Assembly (NCBI GenBank): GCA_018383815.1
Contig: JAHAWU010000005.1
Coordinates: 1 to 60,464, forward strand
DNA: 60,464 bases
Direction: 5' to 3'
Source of the DNA: Candidatus Jordarchaeia archaeon
GTDB taxonomy: Archaea > Asgardarchaeota > Jordiarchaeia > Jordiarchaeales > Jordiarchaeaceae
Numbering within the stretch: the stretch's first letter is position 1; each line of letters opens with the position of its first letter. Made by a program: the position numbers and the translations under genes. Shown in pieces: positions 59,717 to 60,464 of the stretch. The notes beneath the pieces were generated by a model. That model was not told the DNA's origin. It searched no databases and saw only the letters and a list, made by a program, of their open reading frames with translations.

Positions 59717-60464
59717 TCATCTTCTGTAGGGTGCGAGGACTAATATCTCATGCTCTTTTGCTTCTGTGTCTGCTGTTGGATGAACAAAGTATCCGAACAT
59801 GAAGCCAATAACATCCTTCCCCCTAAAGGCACTTCTCACCGTTCTAAGCACTCTGGCGAAGGCTTTAACCTCCCTTCTTTGAATTCTACTCTTACACTCC
59901 CCCGCAACAACAACCTCTCTACCGTCAGGTTTGTGCCCTCTCCCTAAAAGATTGATTTGAACCTCCTTGCCGTCACCGCTTACAACAGTGGGCTCAAGCT
60001 CCCCCTCAATGGTAATATCTGTATGCCTCTCAAACCACCCGGGAACCATTATCCTAGCTATATCCTCCAGCCTAAACCCCACAGTATCACTCAGACCCCC
60101 CACCTGAGAAGCCAACTCAGACAAGGCCCTCGCAGTATCACGCTGAACCACAAAAAGCTGCTCTAACCTCTCCTCTGTCCTACGCTGAGCCTCCGCAAGC
60201 TGCTCCACAGTTGCTTCAAGCCGTTCTAGCCTTTCTTCTGTTCTGGTTTGGGCTTCTGCGAGCTGCTCCAGTCTCTGCTCTGTTCTGGTTTGGGCTTCTG
60301 CGAGCTGCTCCAGTCTCTGCTCTGTTCTGGTTTGGGCTTCTGCGAGCTGCTCCAGTCTCTGCTCTGTTCTGGTTTGGGCTTCTGCGAGCTGCTCCAGTCT
60401 CTGCTCTGTTCTGGTTTGGGCTTCTGCGAGCTGCTCCAGTCTCTGCTCTGTTCTGGTTTGGGCT
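59717..60464 (-). CDS. Coiled-coil repeat protein with nuclease-like C-terminal domain (5-prime end outside window)
   Basis: The frame continues to the window edge, so the gene is partial at its N-terminus. The visible part starts with five perfect 14-residue repeats (LAEAQTRTEQRLEQ), followed by degenerate ones and a helix (ARALSELASQVGGLSDTV). The C-terminal 110 residues resemble the PD-(D/E)xK nuclease-like domain of DUF3782-type proteins: VQINLLGRG, then GECKSR as the ExK motif. The final residues are EILVLAPYRR. The role is unknown in this family; DNA cleavage is inferred from the motif only. An internal ATG at 60208 is not the real start. Confidence 0.75.
   Translation of the reverse strand, partial: AQTRTEQRLEQLAEAQTRTEQRLEQLAEAQTRTEQRLEQLAEAQTRTEQRLEQLAEAQTRTEQRLEQLAEAQTRTEERLERLEATVEQLAEAQRRTEERLEQLFVVQRDTARALSELASQVGGLSDTVGFRLEDIARIMVPGWFERHTDITIEGELEPTVVSGDGKEVQINLLGRGHKPDGREVVVAGECKSRIQRREVKAFARVLRTVRSAFRGKDVIGFMFGYFVHPTADTEAKEHEILVLAPYRR
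60254..60463 (-). repeat. Five perfect 42-bp tandem repeats
   Basis: Five identical 42-base units fill the last 210 bases and continue beyond the window. Each encodes 14 residues of coiled coil, so the frame is kept whatever the copy number. Degenerate units upstream at about 60190-60253 show that older copies drift while these are newly amplified. Repeat number may vary between strains, and this block is a likely place for assembly error. Confidence 0.9.

Overview
The window is archaeal chromosome. Supporting signs are AT-rich promoters with TATA boxes about 25-30 bases before transcript starts, many GTG/TTG starts behind short GGAGG/GGTG ribosome sites, an archaeal-type threonyl-tRNA synthetase with its own N-terminal domain, F420-type luciferase-like oxidoreductases, and an ADP-forming acyl-CoA synthetase alpha-type protein. 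A Ras/Rab/Arf-like small GTPase sits beside a roadblock-like/winged-helix protein and a longin-like protein. That suggests an Asgard or deep TACK lineage, but nothing in the window fixes the lineage.

Layout. 1-3.6 kb: partial membrane protein, TIM-barrel isomerase, a transposon-end scar, a hairpin-rich repeat and acetoacetyl-CoA synthetase. 3.8-6.5 kb: glutaconate-type CoA-transferase alpha and beta followed by a PaaG-like crotonase. 7.1-9.0 kb: thrS. 9.2-14 kb: a cupin and three tandem MFS paralogues, then 0.7 kb of decayed DNA. 14.7-18.9 kb: PHP phosphoesterase, thiolase-like enzyme, small membrane protein, purN. 18.9-23.2 kb: acyl-CoA synthetase alpha-like protein and a FAD oxidase/CCG iron-sulfur pair. 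23.5-26.4 kb: NAD kinase, FKBP isomerase, a 58-residue ferredoxin and acyl-CoA dehydrogenase. 26.6-30.1 kb: the GTPase neighbourhood. 30-33.4 kb: transposon relics, a membrane protein, lipoate ligase and a lone HhH domain. 33.5-37.4 kb: a broken radical SAM gene, nitroreductase, and a VWA/MoxR pair. 37.9-40.3 kb: an N-terminally truncated MFS gene next to a mobile-element relic, and a membrane protein. 40.5-44.8 kb: a second CoA-transferase pair with two luciferase-like oxidoreductases. 44.9-46.1 kb: three small two-helix membrane proteins. 46.3-51.7 kb: QueG-like Fe-S protein, HAD phosphatase, Cys-rich ferredoxin-like protein, an unknown protein, and a radical SAM/SPASM enzyme. 52-54.7 kb: a broken SDR gene, zinc alcohol dehydrogenase, HAD phosphatase. 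54.9-59.4 kb: second copy of the hairpin repeat and a three-gene FAD/Fe-S/FAD operon. 59.7 kb to the end: a nuclease-like protein led by perfect 42-bp coiled-coil repeats that run off the window.

How the genes fit together. Much of the window is an acyl-CoA oxidising toolkit: CoA activation (acetoacetyl-CoA synthetase, two CoA-transferases), acyl-CoA dehydrogenase with a ferredoxin gene directly behind it, crotonase, thiolase-like enzyme, and two GlcD/GlcF-like oxidoreductase modules that could pass electrons from 2-hydroxy acids. Both the crotonase and the thiolase lack a canonical catalytic residue, so the substrate may not be a plain fatty acid. The GTPase neighbourhood is the best candidate for an under-described system; the two-copy hairpin repeat is the most unusual non-coding signal.
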